A stretch of 64,000 nt of DNA from Microcella indica (GCF_013414345.1 NZ_CP058670.1:248001-312000), one strand, 5' to 3'. Positions 36,595 through 47,462 are shown, counted from the first letter of the stretch. A program made the numbers and translations. Notes: generated by a model not told the origin, from the sequence alone.

Positions 36595-37197
36595 GTGCTG
36601 AGGGTCGCTGTGCTGATCTCCGGCGGCGGGTCGAACCTGCGCGCTCTGCTCGAGGAGTGCCGCCACGACTCCTACCCCGCGCACGTCGTCGCGGTCGGCG
36701 CCGACCGTGACGCCGACGGGCTCGCCCACGCCGAGGTCTTCGGCATCCCCTCCTTCACGGTTCCCTACTCGGCGTACCCCACGCGCGAGGCCTGGGGTGA
36801 CGAGCTGCTCGCGGCCCTCGCACCGTGGGGTGCCGACCTCGTCGTGCTGAGCGGCCTCATGCGGCTTCTGCCCGCAGGCGTCGTCACCGCGCTCGCCCCC
36901 GGGCTCATCAACACCCACCCCGCGTACCTGCCCGAGTTCCCCGGCGCGCACGCCGTGCGCGACGCGCTCGCCGCGGGCGCCACGCAGACCGGCGCGAGCG
37001 TCATCGCCGTCGACGCGGGAGTCGACACTGGCCCGATCCTCGCTCAGGAGCGCGTGCCCGTGCTGCCCGGCGACACCGAGCACGCGCTGCACGAGCGCAT
37101 CAAGCCCGTCGAGCGGCGCCTGCTCATCGACGTCGTGCGGGGCATCGCCGACGGGTCGATCGACCTCGGCGCAGCATCCGCGCCCCGCTCCTCCTGA
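36595..37197 (+). CDS. purN: phosphoribosylglycinamide formyltransferase
   Basis: The enzyme has 200 residues and formylates GAR with 10-formyltetrahydrofolate in purine synthesis. It opens with [17 protein letters not shown] and has the catalytic Asn-His-Asp region [24 protein letters not shown] and DTGPILAQE. The start is GTG 36595, immediately before the conserved strand. purH follows 34 bp later with its own ribosome-binding site. Confidence 0.94.
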   Translation: MLRVAVLISGGGSNLRALLEECRHDSYPAHVVAVGADRDADGLAHAEVFGIPSFTVPYSAYPTREAWGDELLAALAPWGADLVVLSGLMRLLPAGVVTALAPGLINTHPAYLPEFPGAHAVRDALAAGATQTGASVIAVDAGVDTGPILAQERVPVLPGDTEHALHERIKPVERRLLIDVVRGIADGSIDLGAASAPRSS

Positions 37198-37231
37198 CCC
37201 CACGACCCCGTACCTACCCTTGGAGACCCTC

Positions 37232-38893
37232 ATGGCCGGCCCCGTTCACGACCCCGCCCTCTACCGTGAGCGCGACGCGATCCCCGTGCGCCGTGCGCTC
37301 ATCAGCGTGAGCGACAAGACCGGTCTGCTCGAGCTCGCTACGGCGCTCGCGGGGGCGGGCGTCGAGATCGTGTCGACCGGCTCGACGGCGGCGACGATCG
37401 CCGAGGCCGGGCATGCCGTCACCGAGGTCTCCGCCGTCACGGGCTTCGCCGAGACGCTCGACGGGCGCGTCAAGACGCTGCACCCGAGCGTGCACGCCGG
37501 CATTCTCGCCGACTTGCGGCTCGCGTCGCACGAAGCGCAGCTCGCCGAGCTCGGCATCGCGCCGTTCGACCTCGTGATCGTCAACCTGTACCCCTTCGTG
37601 GAGACCGTCGCGAGCGGTGCGGAGGCGAGCGCGATCGTCGAGCAGATCGACATCGGCGGGCCCGCGATGGTCCGCGCCGCCGCGAAGAACCACGCCAATG
37701 TGGCGATCATCGTCGACCCGGCCGACTACCACCAGGTGACGAAGGCCGTGACGCTCGGCGGCACCACCCTGCTGCAGCGGCAGCGTTTCGCGGCGAAAGC
37801 CTTCGCGCACACCGCTGCGTACGACACCGCTGTCGCCGGGTGGTTCGCCGAAAACCTCGGGGTGCGCGCGCGCGGAGCTGAGGCGAAGCCCATTTCTGGG
37901 CTTCGCGCGACGCCAGCGCCCGACGCCGTCTCGGCGTCGGGCCCAGCGGGGGACGGCAGCCCCGAGACCGTCGACGTGCACGCGCGACTGCAGCAGGTAC
38001 TGCGCTACGGCGAGAACAGCCACCAGTCGGCGGCCCTCTACCGAACGGACGGGGGCGCGGGCATCGCGCAGGCCACGCAGCTGCACGGCAAGGAGATGTC
38101 GTACAACAACTACGTCGACGCCGATGCCGCCGTGCGCGCCGCCTACGACCACGAAGCCCCCGCCGTCGCGATCATCAAGCACGCCAACCCGTGCGGCATC
38201 GCCGTGGGCGCGTCGATCGCCGCAGCCCACGCCGCCGCGCACGCGTGCGACCCCGTCTCCGCCTTCGGCGGCGTCATCGCCGCCAACCGCGTCGTCACGC
38301 TCGCCGCCGCCGAGTCGATCGCACCGATCTTCACCGAGGTCGTCGTCGCTCCCGGCTTCGAGCCCGAGGCGCGGGCCTTGCTCAGCGAGAAGAAGAACAT
38401 CCGCCTGCTCGAGCTGCCGACCGGGTTCACCCTGCCGGCCGTCGAGCTGCGGCAGGTGAGCGGGGGGCTGCTGCGGCAGGAGGCCGACCACTCGTTCGCG
38501 CCCGCATCGACGTGGCAGCTCGCGGCGGGAGAGCCGGCCGACGACGCGACCCTCGCTGATCTCGAGTTCGCGTGGCGCGCGTGCCGCGCCGTGAAGTCGA
38601 ACGCGATTCTGCTGGCGTCGGGCGGAGCATCCGTCGGTGTCGGAATGGGCCAGGTCAACCGGGTCGACTCGTGCCACCTCGCGGTGTCGCGCGCCGGCGA
38701 CCGGGCGCGCGGCTCGGTCGCCGCGAGCGACGCGTTCTTCCCCTTCGCCGACGGCCTGCAGGTGCTGCTCGACGCGGGAGTGCGCGCGATCGTGCAGCCC
38801 GGCGGCTCGGTGCGCGACGAGGAGGTCGTCGCGGCGGCGCAGGCCGCTGGGGTGACGATGTATCTCACGGGCGAGCGCCACTTCTTCCACTGA
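37232..38893 (+). CDS. purH: bifunctional AICAR transformylase/IMP cyclohydrolase with in-frame insert
   Basis: The enzyme has 553 residues, about 25-30 longer than usual. The MGS-like cyclohydrolase domain (1-200) has [25 protein letters not shown] and [18 protein letters not shown]. The AICAR transformylase domain (from about 250) has [39 protein letters not shown] and ends GERHFFH. Between them, residues about 211-237 (including [15 protein letters not shown]) are encoded by a palindromic repeat also found next to guaA. The insert falls in the variable interdomain linker, so activity should be retained. ATG 37232 has GGAG 6 bp upstream. Confidence 0.95.
   Translation: MAGPVHDPALYRERDAIPVRRALISVSDKTGLLELATALAGAGVEIVSTGSTAATIAEAGHAVTEVSAVTGFAETLDGRVKTLHPSVHAGILADLRLASHEAQLAELGIAPFDLVIVNLYPFVETVASGAEASAIVEQIDIGGPAMVRAAAKNHANVAIIVDPADYHQVTKAVTLGGTTLLQRQRFAAKAFAHTAAYDTAVAGWFAENLGVRARGAEAKPISGLRATPAPDAVSASGPAGDGSPETVDVHARLQQVLRYGENSHQSAALYRTDGGAGIAQATQLHGKEMSYNNYVDADAAVRAAYDHEAPAVAIIKHANPCGIAVGASIAAAHAAAHACDPVSAFGGVIAANRVVTLAAAESIAPIFTEVVVAPGFEPEARALLSEKKNIRLLELPTGFTLPAVELRQVSGGLLRQEADHSFAPASTWQLAAGEPADDATLADLEFAWRACRAVKSNAILLASGGASVGVGMGQVNRVDSCHLAVSRAGDRARGSVAASDAFFPFADGLQVLLDAGVRAIVQPGGSVRDEEVVAAAQAAGVTMYLTGERHFFH
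37861..37942. repeat. palindromic element copy 2, inserted in purH
   Basis: An 82-bp unit with a 9-bp hairpin (37883-37906, loop ATTTCT) and an 11-bp hairpin (37918-37942, loop TCT), joined by the linker GCGACGCCAGC shared with the copy at 20316-20396. Inner stem bases read AAGCCC/GGGCTT here and AAGGCC/GGCCTT there, so pairing is kept. It is translated in frame. Confidence 0.88.
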
Positions 38894-38944
38894 CCGCACG
38901 GCCCGGTGGCACCCTCGACGGTCTCAGCACGGTCGCGCGGGCGA

Positions 38945-38950
38945 TAGCGT
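38945..38950 (+). promoter_or_regulatory. -10 hexamer TAGCGT of the DDAH-like gene
   Basis: TAGCGT, 7-bp gap, ATG 38958; no Shine-Dalgarno. Confidence 0.5.
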
Positions 38951-38957
38951 GGCACGC

Positions 38958-40154
38958 ATGACCCCGATGCTGCGCCGCCTGCTCGACTCGACCCTCACCG
39001 CCCTCGCGGTCGCCCTCACGACCCACCTGGTGACGATCGTGCTGTTCGCCGCGATCAACGGCGCGACCCTCGAGGTGCTCACGCAGGTGAACGGCATCTT
39101 CGGCTTCTCGTCGATCCTGCTCTTCGTGTTCCTCGCCCTCGCGGGCCTCGCCCCGATCTACCGGCACTGGGCGGTCGCGCTCGGCACGGGCATCCTCGCG
39201 GCGCTGCTCTCGTCGTGGTTCGGCGCGCTGCTCGCGCTCGTCGTCGCCGGCAACCCGATCACGCAAGAGCTCATCGACTACCTGTGGCTGAGCGTGCTCG
39301 GCTTCAACCTGCTGTACCAGGTCATCGCCGTGCTCGCGGTCATGACGATCGGCCGTCGCATCATGACGACGCGGGATGCCTCTGCCACGGCCGCGCGCCG
39401 CCTCGCGCTCGTCCGCATGCCGTCACCGCGCCTGGCCGAGGGGCTGCTCACGCACCAGGACCGCGTGGAGGTCGACGTCGACCTGGCCGACGCGCAGTGG
39501 GAGGGATACGTGGAGGCACTGCGGGCGGAGGGCTTCACCCTCGTCGACGTGCCTCCCGCCGATGAGCTGCCCGACACCGTCTTCGTCGAGGACGCCCTCG
39601 TCGTCATCGCCGGTACCGCGGTCGTCACACGGCCCGGCGCTGTGGAGCGGCAGCCGGAGACCGCGGCGGCCGAGCAGACCGCGCGCGAGCTGGGTCTGCG
39701 CCTCGAGCGCATCGTCGAGCCCGGCACGCTCGACGGCGGCGACGTGCTCGCGGTCGGCGACACCCTCTACGTCGGCCGGGGCGGCCGCACCAACGCGGAG
39801 GGCATCCGCCAGCTGCGCGTCATCGCCGCGCGGCACGGGCTCGGCGTCGTCGCGGTACCCGTGTCGAAGGTGCTGCACCTCAAGAGCGCCGTGACGGCGC
39901 TGCCCGACGGCACGGTGATCGGGCATCCCGATCTGGTGGATGACGTGTCGATGTTCCGCTCGTTCCTGCCCATGCCCGAGCCGGAAGGCGGACACGTCGT
40001 CGTCCTCGACGACCACACGGTGCTCATGGCGGCGAGTGCACCGCATTCCGCCGAGCTGATCCGCTCGCTCGGCTACCGCGTGATCACGGTCGACATCTCC
40101 GAGTTCGAGAAGCTCGAGGGCTGCGTCACGTGCCTGAGCGTGCTCGTGCGGTAA
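38958..40154 (+). CDS. membrane-anchored dimethylarginine dimethylaminohydrolase-like protein
   Basis: The protein has 398 residues. Residues 1-140 hold four transmembrane helices. Residues about 150-398 form a DDAH/arginine-deiminase beta/alpha propeller: ELPDTVFVEDALVVI, EPGTLDGGDVL, the His in VLHLKSAVT, and Cys392 in GCVTCLSVLVR. DDAH enzymes hydrolyse methylated arginines to citrulline. Soluble DDAH lacks the membrane part; no stop or frameshift separates the domains here. The catalytic domain is probably cytosolic, following an even number of helices if the N terminus is inside. Confidence 0.82.
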   Translation: MTPMLRRLLDSTLTALAVALTTHLVTIVLFAAINGATLEVLTQVNGIFGFSSILLFVFLALAGLAPIYRHWAVALGTGILAALLSSWFGALLALVVAGNPITQELIDYLWLSVLGFNLLYQVIAVLAVMTIGRRIMTTRDASATAARRLALVRMPSPRLAEGLLTHQDRVEVDVDLADAQWEGYVEALRAEGFTLVDVPPADELPDTVFVEDALVVIAGTAVVTRPGAVERQPETAAAEQTARELGLRLERIVEPGTLDGGDVLAVGDTLYVGRGGRTNAEGIRQLRVIAARHGLGVVAVPVSKVLHLKSAVTALPDGTVIGHPDLVDDVSMFRSFLPMPEPEGGHVVVLDDHTVLMAASAPHSAELIRSLGYRVITVDISEFEKLEGCVTCLSVLVR

Positions 40155-40169
40155 CGATCCGCTCTCGCG

Positions 40170-40199
40170 TTTCTGCGCCCGCCCGCTGAGGGATAGTCT
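40170..40199 (+). promoter_or_regulatory. candidate promoter of the ABC exporter pair
   Basis: TTTCTG (40170) and TAGTCT (40194-40199) are 18 bp apart. The transcript would have a leader of about 105 nt before GTG 40310, in which no clear riboswitch fold is seen. Confidence 0.45.
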
Positions 40200-40309
40200 G
40201 TAAGGCTGCGCGCTCGACCACCACCGAGCCTCTGCGGCACCATCACCACCGTGCCAACACCACTGTGCGACCGCCACAAGCGGTCGCCGCGCTCACTCGA
40301 GGATCCACC

Positions 40310-42232
40310 GTGTCGACGACCACGCCCGCCCCGCCCCGCCTGAACACCATGCGGGCGATCGCGCGCATCTACCCGTACGCGAAGCCGGCCATGAAGTGGA
40401 TCTACGCGGGCATGGGCGCGGCGCTCGCCGCGGGAGTCGTGACCCTCATCATCCCGATCGTGCTGCAGGGCCTCGTCGACGGGCCACTGCGCACGGGCGA
40501 CGCCTCGCAGATCTGGCCGGCCGGCCTGCTCGTGCTCGCCCTGGGGTTCCTCGAAGCCGTCTTCATCATGCTGCGCCGCTGGTTCGTGCTCACGCCCGGC
40601 ACGCACATCGAGGCGCGCATGCGCAACGGCCTCTACGCGCAGCTGCAGGACTTGCCCGTCGCGTTCCACGACCGCTGGCAGTCGGGGCAGCTGCTGAGCC
40701 GCGCGGTGAGCGACCTCAACCTCATCCGCCGCTGGCTCTCCTTCGGCTTCGTGCTGCTTATCGTCAACACGGTCACGATCCTCATCGGCTTCGCGGTGCT
40801 GCTGAGCTGGAGCCTGTGGCTGGGCCTGCTGTTCCTCGCGATGAGCGTCCCCCTCTGGGTGTACGGCTACCTGTTCGAGAAGAAGTACTCGATCATCGCG
40901 CGGCGCGCGCAGGACCAGCAGGGCGACCTCGCGACGGCGGTCGAGGAGAGCGTGCACGGCATCCGCGTGCTCAAGGCGTTCGGGCGCGGCAAGCATTCGC
41001 TGCTCAAGTTCGCCGATCAGGCCGAGCTGCTGCGCGGCACCGAGATCGAGAAGGCCAAGGCGATCGCCGGCATCTGGTTCTGGCTCGTGCTCATCCCCGA
41101 CGTCGCTTTCGCGCTGTGCCTGCTGGGCGGTGTGGCGCTCGCCGCCGCCGGAGAGCTGAGCGTGGGCGAGCTGTTCGCGTTCTTCGCGACGGCGACGGTG
41201 CTGCGCTTCCCGATCGAATCGATCGGATTCCTGCTGTCGATGACCTTCGACGCGCGCACGGCCACCGACCGCTTCTTCGAGGTCATGGACGAGGTCAACA
41301 CGATCACCGACCCGGAGGCGCCGCGCACGCTCGAGAAGCCCACGGGGCGCATGACGTTCGAGAACGTCGAATTCCGCTATCAGGATGCTCCCGCCGACCT
41401 TCCTGGAACGCTCGACGGCATCACCCTCACTCTCGAGCCGGGCGAGACCATGGCGCTCGTCGGCATCACGGGCAGCGGCAAGACCACGCTCACGGCACTC
41501 GCGACGAGGCTCTACGACGTCACGGGAGGGCGGATCCTGCTCGATGACGTCGACATTCGCGACCTCACGCGCGAAGAGCTGCGCCGCCACGTCGCGATGG
41601 CGTTCGAGGACGCGACGCTGTTCTCGGCGAGCGTGCGCGACAACGTTCTGCTCGGCCGCCCCGACCTCACCGAGAGCGACGACCCCGCCGCCGCGCGCGA
41701 GGCCGAGCGGGTGCTCACCGAGGCGATCGAGATCGCCCAGGCAGGCTTCACCTACGATCTGCCGAACGGGCTCGACACGCTCGTCGGCGAGGAGGGCCTG
41801 AGCCTCTCAGGCGGTCAGCGTCAGCGGCTCGCGCTCGCGCGCGCCGTCGCGGCCGACCCGGCCGTGCTCGTGCTCGACGATCCGCTGAGCGCCCTCGACG
41901 TCGACACCGAAGCCCTGGTCGAGGCCGCCTTGCGCCGCGTCCTCGCGAAGACGACGGGCCTCATCGTCGCGCATCGCCCCTCGACCGTGCAGATGGCAGA
42001 CCGCGTCGCGCTCCTGCAGGAGGGCCGCATCACCGACGTCGGCACGCACTCCGAGCTGCTGCAGCGCAACGAGCACTACCGCTACGTGATCTCGTCCCTC
42101 GAGGACGAGGAGCTCGCGGCCGAGGAGCGCGCTGAGCGCGAGCTGCGTCTCGCCGAGGAGCAGAGCCGCCGACAGGATGCGATCGACCGCGAGAGCAGGG
42201 TCATCGACCACGACGGGGAGGGAATCCGATGA
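40310..42232 (+). CDS. ABC exporter half-transporter, degenerate-site subunit
   Basis: The protein has 640 residues: an ABC type I exporter membrane domain (six helices, about 30-320), then an ATPase with Walker [10 protein letters not shown], signature LSGGQRQR, and H-loop AHRPST. Walker B is LVLDDP, with Asp replacing the catalytic Glu, and the Q-loop Gln is Glu (AFEDATLF). An 60-residue Glu/Arg-rich tail follows. GTG 40310 has GAGGA 6 bp upstream. It overlaps its partner gene by 4 bp. Substrate unknown; lipid or drug export is typical. Confidence 0.9.
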   Translation: MSTTTPAPPRLNTMRAIARIYPYAKPAMKWIYAGMGAALAAGVVTLIIPIVLQGLVDGPLRTGDASQIWPAGLLVLALGFLEAVFIMLRRWFVLTPGTHIEARMRNGLYAQLQDLPVAFHDRWQSGQLLSRAVSDLNLIRRWLSFGFVLLIVNTVTILIGFAVLLSWSLWLGLLFLAMSVPLWVYGYLFEKKYSIIARRAQDQQGDLATAVEESVHGIRVLKAFGRGKHSLLKFADQAELLRGTEIEKAKAIAGIWFWLVLIPDVAFALCLLGGVALAAAGELSVGELFAFFATATVLRFPIESIGFLLSMTFDARTATDRFFEVMDEVNTITDPEAPRTLEKPTGRMTFENVEFRYQDAPADLPGTLDGITLTLEPGETMALVGITGSGKTTLTALATRLYDVTGGRILLDDVDIRDLTREELRRHVAMAFEDATLFSASVRDNVLLGRPDLTESDDPAAAREAERVLTEAIEIAQAGFTYDLPNGLDTLVGEEGLSLSGGQRQRLALARAVAADPAVLVLDDPLSALDVDTEALVEAALRRVLAKTTGLIVAHRPSTVQMADRVALLQEGRITDVGTHSELLQRNEHYRYVISSLEDEELAAEERAERELRLAEEQSRRQDAIDRESRVIDHDGEGIR

Positions 42233-44037
42233 GCGTCGTCGGCGTCGAGGGCGAGGAGCGCGACGACTTCACGCGAGGCGAGTCCCGTCAGATGAGAGCC
42301 CGCTCGCTGCGGCTGCTCGGCTCGCTCGTGCGCCCGGTGCGTGCGCGGGTCATCCTCACCATGGTCGTCATCGTCCTCTCGACGGCGCTGCAGGTGGCCG
42401 GCCCCGCGCTCATCGCGTACGGCATCGACACCGGTCTGCCGGCGCTGCTCGACGAGAACGACTGGATGCCGATCGGCCTCATCGTGGGCGCGTACCTGCT
42501 GACGGGCATCTCGGGTGCGGCGTTCATCGCGCTGTACCAGGTCATGTCGGCGCGCTTGAGCCAGGCCATCCTGCTCGATCTGCGCAAGCGCGTGTTCCTG
42601 CACACGCAGCGCCTGTCGCTCGAGTTCCACGAGTCGTACACCTCGGGCCGCATCATCGCGCGGCAGACGAGCGACCTCGACTCGATCCGCGAGCTGCTGG
42701 ATTCCGGCCTCAACCAGCTGGTCTCCGGGATGCTCTACATGAGCTTCACAGCCGCCGCACTCGTGCTGCTGGACCCGACCTCGGGTCTCGTCCTGGCCGT
42801 GTCGCTCGTGCCGCTCCTGCTGCTCACGCGCTGGTTCCAGGTGCGCTCGCAGAAGCTCTTCCGGTACACCCGCGTCGCCTCGGCGCGCCTCATCGTGCAC
42901 TTCGTGGAGACCATGACGGGCATCCGCGCCGTGAAGGCGTTCCGCAAGGAGCCGCGCAACGCGGTGCAGTTCGGCGACCACGTCGAGGAGTACCGGCACG
43001 CCAACGCGCGCGTCATCCGCCTGTTCGGCATCTTCGACCCGGGCCTCGTCCTCATCGGCAACGTGACCGTCGCCGCCGTGCTCGTCGTCGGCGGATTCCG
43101 CATCGTCGACGGCGCGCTCGAGATCGGCGCGCTGCTCGCGATCGTGCTCTACACCCGCCGGTTCTTCGACCCGGCGGAGGAGATGGCGATGTTCTACAAC
43201 TCCTACCAGGGTGCCGCGGCCGCGCTCGAGAAGATCTCGGGCGTGCTCGAGGAGACCCCCTCGGTCGCGGACCCGACGACACCCATCGACCTGTGGAAGG
43301 CGCGCGGCACCGTGCACTTCGACCGCGTGCGCTTCCAGTACACGCAGGATGAGGTCGTGCTGCCGGATCTCGAGCTCGAGATCCCGGCCGGGCAGACGAT
43401 CGCGCTCGTCGGCACGACGGGGGCGGGCAAGTCGACTCTCGCCAAGCTCATCGCGCGCTTCTACGACCCCACGTCAGGAGCGGTGACGCTCGACGGCGTG
43501 GACCTGCGCAAGCTGCACCCGAAGGATCTGCGGCGCGCGATCGTCATGGTCACGCAGGAGGCGTACCTGTTCTCAGGCACTGTCGCCGACAACATCGCCT
43601 TGGGCAACCCGGAGGCTTCGCGTGACGAGATCGTGGACGCGGCGAAGGCCGTGGGTGCGCACGAGTTCATCGAGTCGCTGCCGCACGGCTACAACACCGA
43701 CGTGAACAAGCGCGGCGGCCGCGTCTCGGCCGGCCAGCGCCAGCTCATCTCGTTCGCGCGCGCGTTCCTCGCCGACCCGGTCGTGCTCATCCTCGACGAG
43801 GCGACGGCCTCGCTCGACATCCCGAGCGAGCGGCTCGTGCAGCAGGCCCTCAACACCCTGCTCAGCGATCGCACGGCCGTCATCATCGCCCACCGCCTGT
43901 CGACGGTCGCGATCGCCGACCGCGTGCTCGTCATGGAGCACGGCCGCATCGTCGAGGACGGCACGCCCGCCGAGCTCATCGCCGGCACGGGCAAGTTCGC
44001 GCAGCTGCACGCCGCCTGGCGCGACTCCCTCGTGTAG
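42229..44037 (+). CDS. ABC exporter half-transporter, catalytic-site subunit
   Basis: The protein has 602 residues with six membrane helices (about 35-320) and an ATPase with Walker [11 protein letters not shown]-loop VTQEAYLF, Walker [12 protein letters not shown] and H-loop AHRLST, all canonical. Its signature motif is RVSAGQRQ rather than LSGGQ. Together with the upstream subunit this gives one competent site (this Walker A/B with the partner's LSGGQ) and one degenerate site, as in heterodimeric exporters of the BmrCD type. Confidence 0.9.
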   Translation: MSVVGVEGEERDDFTRGESRQMRARSLRLLGSLVRPVRARVILTMVVIVLSTALQVAGPALIAYGIDTGLPALLDENDWMPIGLIVGAYLLTGISGAAFIALYQVMSARLSQAILLDLRKRVFLHTQRLSLEFHESYTSGRIIARQTSDLDSIRELLDSGLNQLVSGMLYMSFTAAALVLLDPTSGLVLAVSLVPLLLLTRWFQVRSQKLFRYTRVASARLIVHFVETMTGIRAVKAFRKEPRNAVQFGDHVEEYRHANARVIRLFGIFDPGLVLIGNVTVAAVLVVGGFRIVDGALEIGALLAIVLYTRRFFDPAEEMAMFYNSYQGAAAALEKISGVLEETPSVADPTTPIDLWKARGTVHFDRVRFQYTQDEVVLPDLELEIPAGQTIALVGTTGAGKSTLAKLIARFYDPTSGAVTLDGVDLRKLHPKDLRRAIVMVTQEAYLFSGTVADNIALGNPEASRDEIVDAAKAVGAHEFIESLPHGYNTDVNKRGGRVSAGQRQLISFARAFLADPVVLILDEATASLDIPSERLVQQALNTLLSDRTAVIIAHRLSTVAIADRVLVMEHGRIVEDGTPAELIAGTGKFAQLHAAWRDSLV

Positions 44038-44065
44038 CGGAGCGGTGCCGCGGGGGATGCTCCGC
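44037..44065. terminator. hairpin between ABC exporter and RpiR genes
   Basis: GCGGAGC (44037-44043) pairs with GCTCCGC (44059-44065) across a 15-nt loop in the 34-bp convergent gap. It can serve both strands. Confidence 0.5.
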
Positions 44066-44071
44066 GCGGGC

Positions 44072-44938
44072 CTACTCCGACAGCGAGCGGCTTAGCATCG
44101 AGAGCGTCGCCGCCTGCGCGACGCGCGCTCGATCGCCGCGCCGCGAGACGAGCAGTTCGACGACGAACTCCGTGACGAGCATGAGCGCCGCGCGCGAGGT
44201 GTGCACGAGCTCGTCGCGGAAGGTGTCGTCGATCGGGGCGACGATGAGCGCGGCGTCGGCGAGCTTGGCCGCCGCGGACTGCGGAAAGCACGTGATGACG
44301 AGCACCGTCGCCCCGCTCTCCCGCGCCGCGGTCATGACCTCGAGCGAGGCGCGGTTGGCGCCGGATCCCGTGACGACGACGCACGCCGAGCCCGCGCCGA
44401 GCTGCGTCGCCGAGATCTGCTGCCCGATCGTGTCGGGCAGGTACTCGGCCGGGCGCCCCGCCGAGATGAGGCGAAGCGCGAGGTCGAGACCGAGCGGCAA
44501 GGAGAGGCCGTTGGCAACGACGAGCACGCGCTGCGACTCGTCGACGACCCGCACGAACTGCTCGACGCTCTCCTCCGTGAGTGCCGAGAGGGTGTGGCCG
44601 AGGCGGTCGGAGAAGCGCTCGATCATCGTGCGGAGCGCACCCATCACCGTGCCGTCCGCGCCCTCCGAGGCGCTCGTCGTCTGAGATCCGAGGGCGAGCT
44701 CGCGCACGAGCGCGACGCGCAGCTGCTGATATCCGCTGTAGCCGAGGGACTGGGAGGTGCGGATGACACTCGCCCGCCCCACGCCGAGGAGGTCGGCGAC
44801 GTCCTGCGCGGTGCGCTCGATCGCCGCCTCGACATCGCTCGCGATCGACTCGGCGACGCGCCGCTCGGTCGGATGGAGCGAGGGCGCGAGCATGGCGATG
44901 CGCGCCGTCGGCGGGGCGTCAGCGGATCCCGACCACAT
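44072..44938 (-). CDS. MurR/RpiR family transcriptional regulator
   Basis: The protein has 288 residues: an N-terminal RpiR helix-turn-helix (ERTAQDVADLLGVGRASVIRTSQSLGYSGYQQLRVAL, about 40-78) and a C-terminal SIS sugar-phosphate isomerase-like domain (RVLVVANGLS, VVTGSGANRASLEV). SIS domains in this family sense phosphosugars. It is the last gene of a six-gene operon with a phosphonate-type transporter and a HAD phosphatase, overlapping the permease gene by 20 bp, so it likely controls that operon. Confidence 0.88.
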   Translation of the reverse strand: MWSGSADAPPTARIAMLAPSLHPTERRVAESIASDVEAAIERTAQDVADLLGVGRASVIRTSQSLGYSGYQQLRVALVRELALGSQTTSASEGADGTVMGALRTMIERFSDRLGHTLSALTEESVEQFVRVVDESQRVLVVANGLSLPLGLDLALRLISAGRPAEYLPDTIGQQISATQLGAGSACVVVTGSGANRASLEVMTAARESGATVLVITCFPQSAAAKLADAALIVAPIDDTFRDELVHTSRAALMLVTEFVVELLVSRRGDRARVAQAATLSMLSRSLSE

Positions 44939-45764
44939 GGCGGCTCCTCTTCTCCGTGATGCGCGGACCGCCCGTGATGCGTCGGCGGATCGCGCCCGAG
45001 ATCGCGTCCATGATCATCGTCACGACGACGACCACGATCAGCAGCATTCCGACGGTATCCCACTCGCGGAAGTTGGTGTAGTTCGCGAGCATGCTGCCGA
45101 CGCCGCCCGCGCCGACGAGGCCGAGCACGGCGGAGGTGCGGATGTTGATCTCGAAGCGGTACAGCGCGAACGACATGAGCGCGGGGGCGACCGCGGGCCA
45201 GAGCGCCCAGCGGGCGACCTCGGCCGTGCTTCCGCCCGCGGCTCGCACGGCCTCGGAGGCGCCCTCCTGGGCGGACTCGATGGTCTCGTAGACCCACTTG
45301 CCCTGCGTGCCGATGCCCGCGATGCCCAGCGCGAGAGCGCCCGTGAACGGGGTGAGGCCTGTGACGGTCAGGAGGAGGAGCGCGATGATCACCTCGGGCA
45401 CCGCGCGGATGATGGCGAAGACCACCCGCAGCGGCAGGCGCACCCAGGAGGGTCCGACGTTGCCGGCGGCGAGCATCCCGAGAGGGATCGAGACGATCAC
45501 GCACAGGATCGCGCCGATCCACGCCATGGAGATGGAGCGCCACATCTCGAATAGGGCGCGCGGCAGGCGCTCCCAGTTCGGGTCGGCGAACATGAGCGTG
45601 CTGTAGCGCAGCACGTCGCCGGGCACGTCGCCGAGCTCGCTCCAGTCGATCCTCAAGCCGACGGTCGCGGCGATCACGACACCGCCCACGACGATCGCCC
45701 ACAGGCTCGCGGCGGTGCGCGAGGGCCGCGACGGCGGAAGCGGCGGTGCGGTGCGCGCGTTCAC
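44919..45764 (-). CDS. phnE: phosphonate-type ABC permease (second PhnE)
   Basis: The permease has 281 residues with six hydrophobic segments and the binding-protein-dependent loop EAVRAAGGSTAEVARWALWP near 160. The PhnE-like pattern RAVPEVIIALLLLTVTGLTPFTGALALGIAGIGTQGKWVYE is clear. It forms a heterodimeric channel with the adjacent paralogue. GTG 45764 overlaps that gene by 4 bp. Confidence 0.88.
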   Translation of the reverse strand: MNARTAPPLPPSRPSRTAASLWAIVVGGVVIAATVGLRIDWSELGDVPGDVLRYSTLMFADPNWERLPRALFEMWRSISMAWIGAILCVIVSIPLGMLAAGNVGPSWVRLPLRVVFAIIRAVPEVIIALLLLTVTGLTPFTGALALGIAGIGTQGKWVYETIESAQEGASEAVRAAGGSTAEVARWALWPAVAPALMSFALYRFEINIRTSAVLGLVGAGGVGSMLANYTNFREWDTVGMLLIVVVVVTMIMDAISGAIRRRITGGPRITEKRSRHVVGIR

Positions 45765-46615
45765 ACGAGCCTCCGTCGCAGGGTCGTGGAGACAAGCTCG
45801 ATGAGCACGACGACGACGAGGATCTCGAGCACGATGATCGCGACGTCGTCGTAGGCGTAGAAGGCGCGTCGCTCGTCGAGCAGCCGCCCGATGCCGCCCG
45901 CGCCGACGATGCCGAGGATCGCGGAGATGCGCACGTTGAGCTCGAGGGCGTACAGCCACTGGTTGGCGAAGAGCGGCCAGGACTGCGGCAGCGCGGTCGC
46001 GCGGTTGATCTGCAGTTGAGAGCCACCCGCGGCGCGACCGGCCTCCATGTACGCGTGGTCGCCCGAGTCGATCGCCTCCGAGACGAGCTTGACGACGACC
46101 CCGACGTTGAAGAGGAAGAGCGTCACGAGGCCGGGAAGCGCGCCTACGCCGATCATCGCGACGAGGACGGTCGCGTAGACGAGGTCGGGCACGGCCCGCA
46201 GAACGTTGATGACCGTGCGGACAGCGTGACGCGTGACGCCGTTCGGGTTGGTGGGTGCGGCGGCCCACAGCGTCAGCGGCACGGAGACGAGCGCAGCGGC
46301 CGCCGCGCCCACGAGCGCCATCTGCAGCGTCTCGAGTATCGGCTCGAGCGTGCGGGGGAGGAAGGAGAAATCCGGCTGGATCAGTTGCACGAGCAGTCCC
46401 GAGCCGTTGCTCCAGTTGCGGACGAGAGCACCGAGGTCGACCTCGATGCCGCCGATCGCGGGCACGCACGTCGCGATCGTGAAGAGCGCGAACGCCGCGA
46501 TCGCGAGGCCGTTCCGCGCCCGGTTGCGGGGGCGGGGAGGCAGGTCGAGCGCGCGTAGCGGCGCGGTCGCCGCCTCGACGCTGTCGGCGCTCGCGCCGAT
46601 CAGCCTCGTGCTCAC
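45761..46615 (-). CDS. phnE: phosphonate-type ABC permease (first PhnE)
   Basis: The permease has 284 residues with six helices and the loop [24 protein letters not shown] (a coupling-helix region). It matches PhnE ([24 protein letters not shown]). GTG 46615 overlaps the ATPase gene by 4 bp. A long reading frame extends upstream over the ATPase gene but is a shadow. Confidence 0.88.
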   Translation of the reverse strand: MSTRLIGASADSVEAATAPLRALDLPPRPRNRARNGLAIAAFALFTIATCVPAIGGIEVDLGALVRNWSNGSGLLVQLIQPDFSFLPRTLEPILETLQMALVGAAAAALVSVPLTLWAAAPTNPNGVTRHAVRTVINVLRAVPDLVYATVLVAMIGVGALPGLVTLFLFNVGVVVKLVSEAIDSGDHAYMEAGRAAGGSQLQINRATALPQSWPLFANQWLYALELNVRISAILGIVGAGGIGRLLDERRAFYAYDDVAIIVLEILVVVVLIELVSTTLRRRLV

Positions 46616-47436
46616 GAGCCGAGCCGATCGTCGGGCTGGATGGGCCGACCGTAGATCTGCTCGAAGTCGCTCTCCGCCGCCTCCGCCGCCGGGCCGTCGT
46701 AGACGAGCCGGCCGTCGCGCAGGCCGATCATGCGCGTCGTGTACATGCGAGCCAGATCCATGAGGTGGATGTTCACCAGCACGGTGAGGCCCTTCTCGGC
46801 GTTGACCCGGCGCAGGTCGTTCATGACGGCGTGGGCGGTCGGCGGGTCGAGGCTCGCCACCGGCTCGTCGGCGAGCATGACGCTCGGTTCCTGCGTCAGG
46901 GCGCGGGCGATCGCGACGCGCTGCTTCTGGCCGCCCGAGAGCTGACCCGCGCGGGTCCACACCTTGTCGAGGATCCCGACCGAGTCCAGCGACCGCAGCG
47001 CGAGCTCGCGGTCGTGCGCCGTCGTGATGCCGAGCAGCGATCGGTAGATCGGAGTGTGGGCGAACCGCCCGACGAGCACGTTGCGGTACACGTCGGTGCG
47101 ATCGGCGAGGTTGAAGCCCTGGAAGATCATCCCGATGTGCCCGCGGAGGCTGCGCAGCCGACGGCCGCGCATGCCGTTGACGGTATGCGGCCCCACGGCG
47201 ACCGTGCCGCTCGTCACGGGTACGAGCCCGTTGATGGTACGGATGAGCGTCGACTTGCCCGAGCCGGAGAGTCCGACGATGGAGACCATCTCACCGGGAG
47301 CGATGTCGAGGGAGACGTTGCGCAGGGCCGTCGTGCCGTTCGGATAGGTGACCGATACGTCGTCGAGGCGGATGGACCACGACCCGGAGGCCGAGGGGGT
47401 GACCTCGGCCTCCGGGCGCTGCGGTGCAGAACGCAT
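46612..47436 (-). CDS. phnC: phosphonate-type ABC ATPase
   Basis: The ATPase has 274 residues: Walker [19 protein letters not shown], a PhnC-type Q-loop and insert ([21 protein letters not shown]), signature [15 protein letters not shown], Walker [14 protein letters not shown]. The Ala before Asp (LADEP) is usual in PhnC. It powers the two PhnE permeases. It lies 26 bp after the binding-protein gene. Confidence 0.9.
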   Translation of the reverse strand: MRSAPQRPEAEVTPSASGSWSIRLDDVSVTYPNGTTALRNVSLDIAPGEMVSIVGLSGSGKSTLIRTINGLVPVTSGTVAVGPHTVNGMRGRRLRSLRGHIGMIFQGFNLADRTDVYRNVLVGRFAHTPIYRSLLGITTAHDRELALRSLDSVGILDKVWTRAGQLSGGQKQRVAIARALTQEPSVMLADEPVASLDPPTAHAVMNDLRRVNAEKGLTVLVNIHLMDLARMYTTRMIGLRDGRLVYDGPAAEAAESDFEQIYGRPIQPDDRLGS

Positions 47437-47462
47437 GAAGCGAACCTTCGCGATCGATGCGA

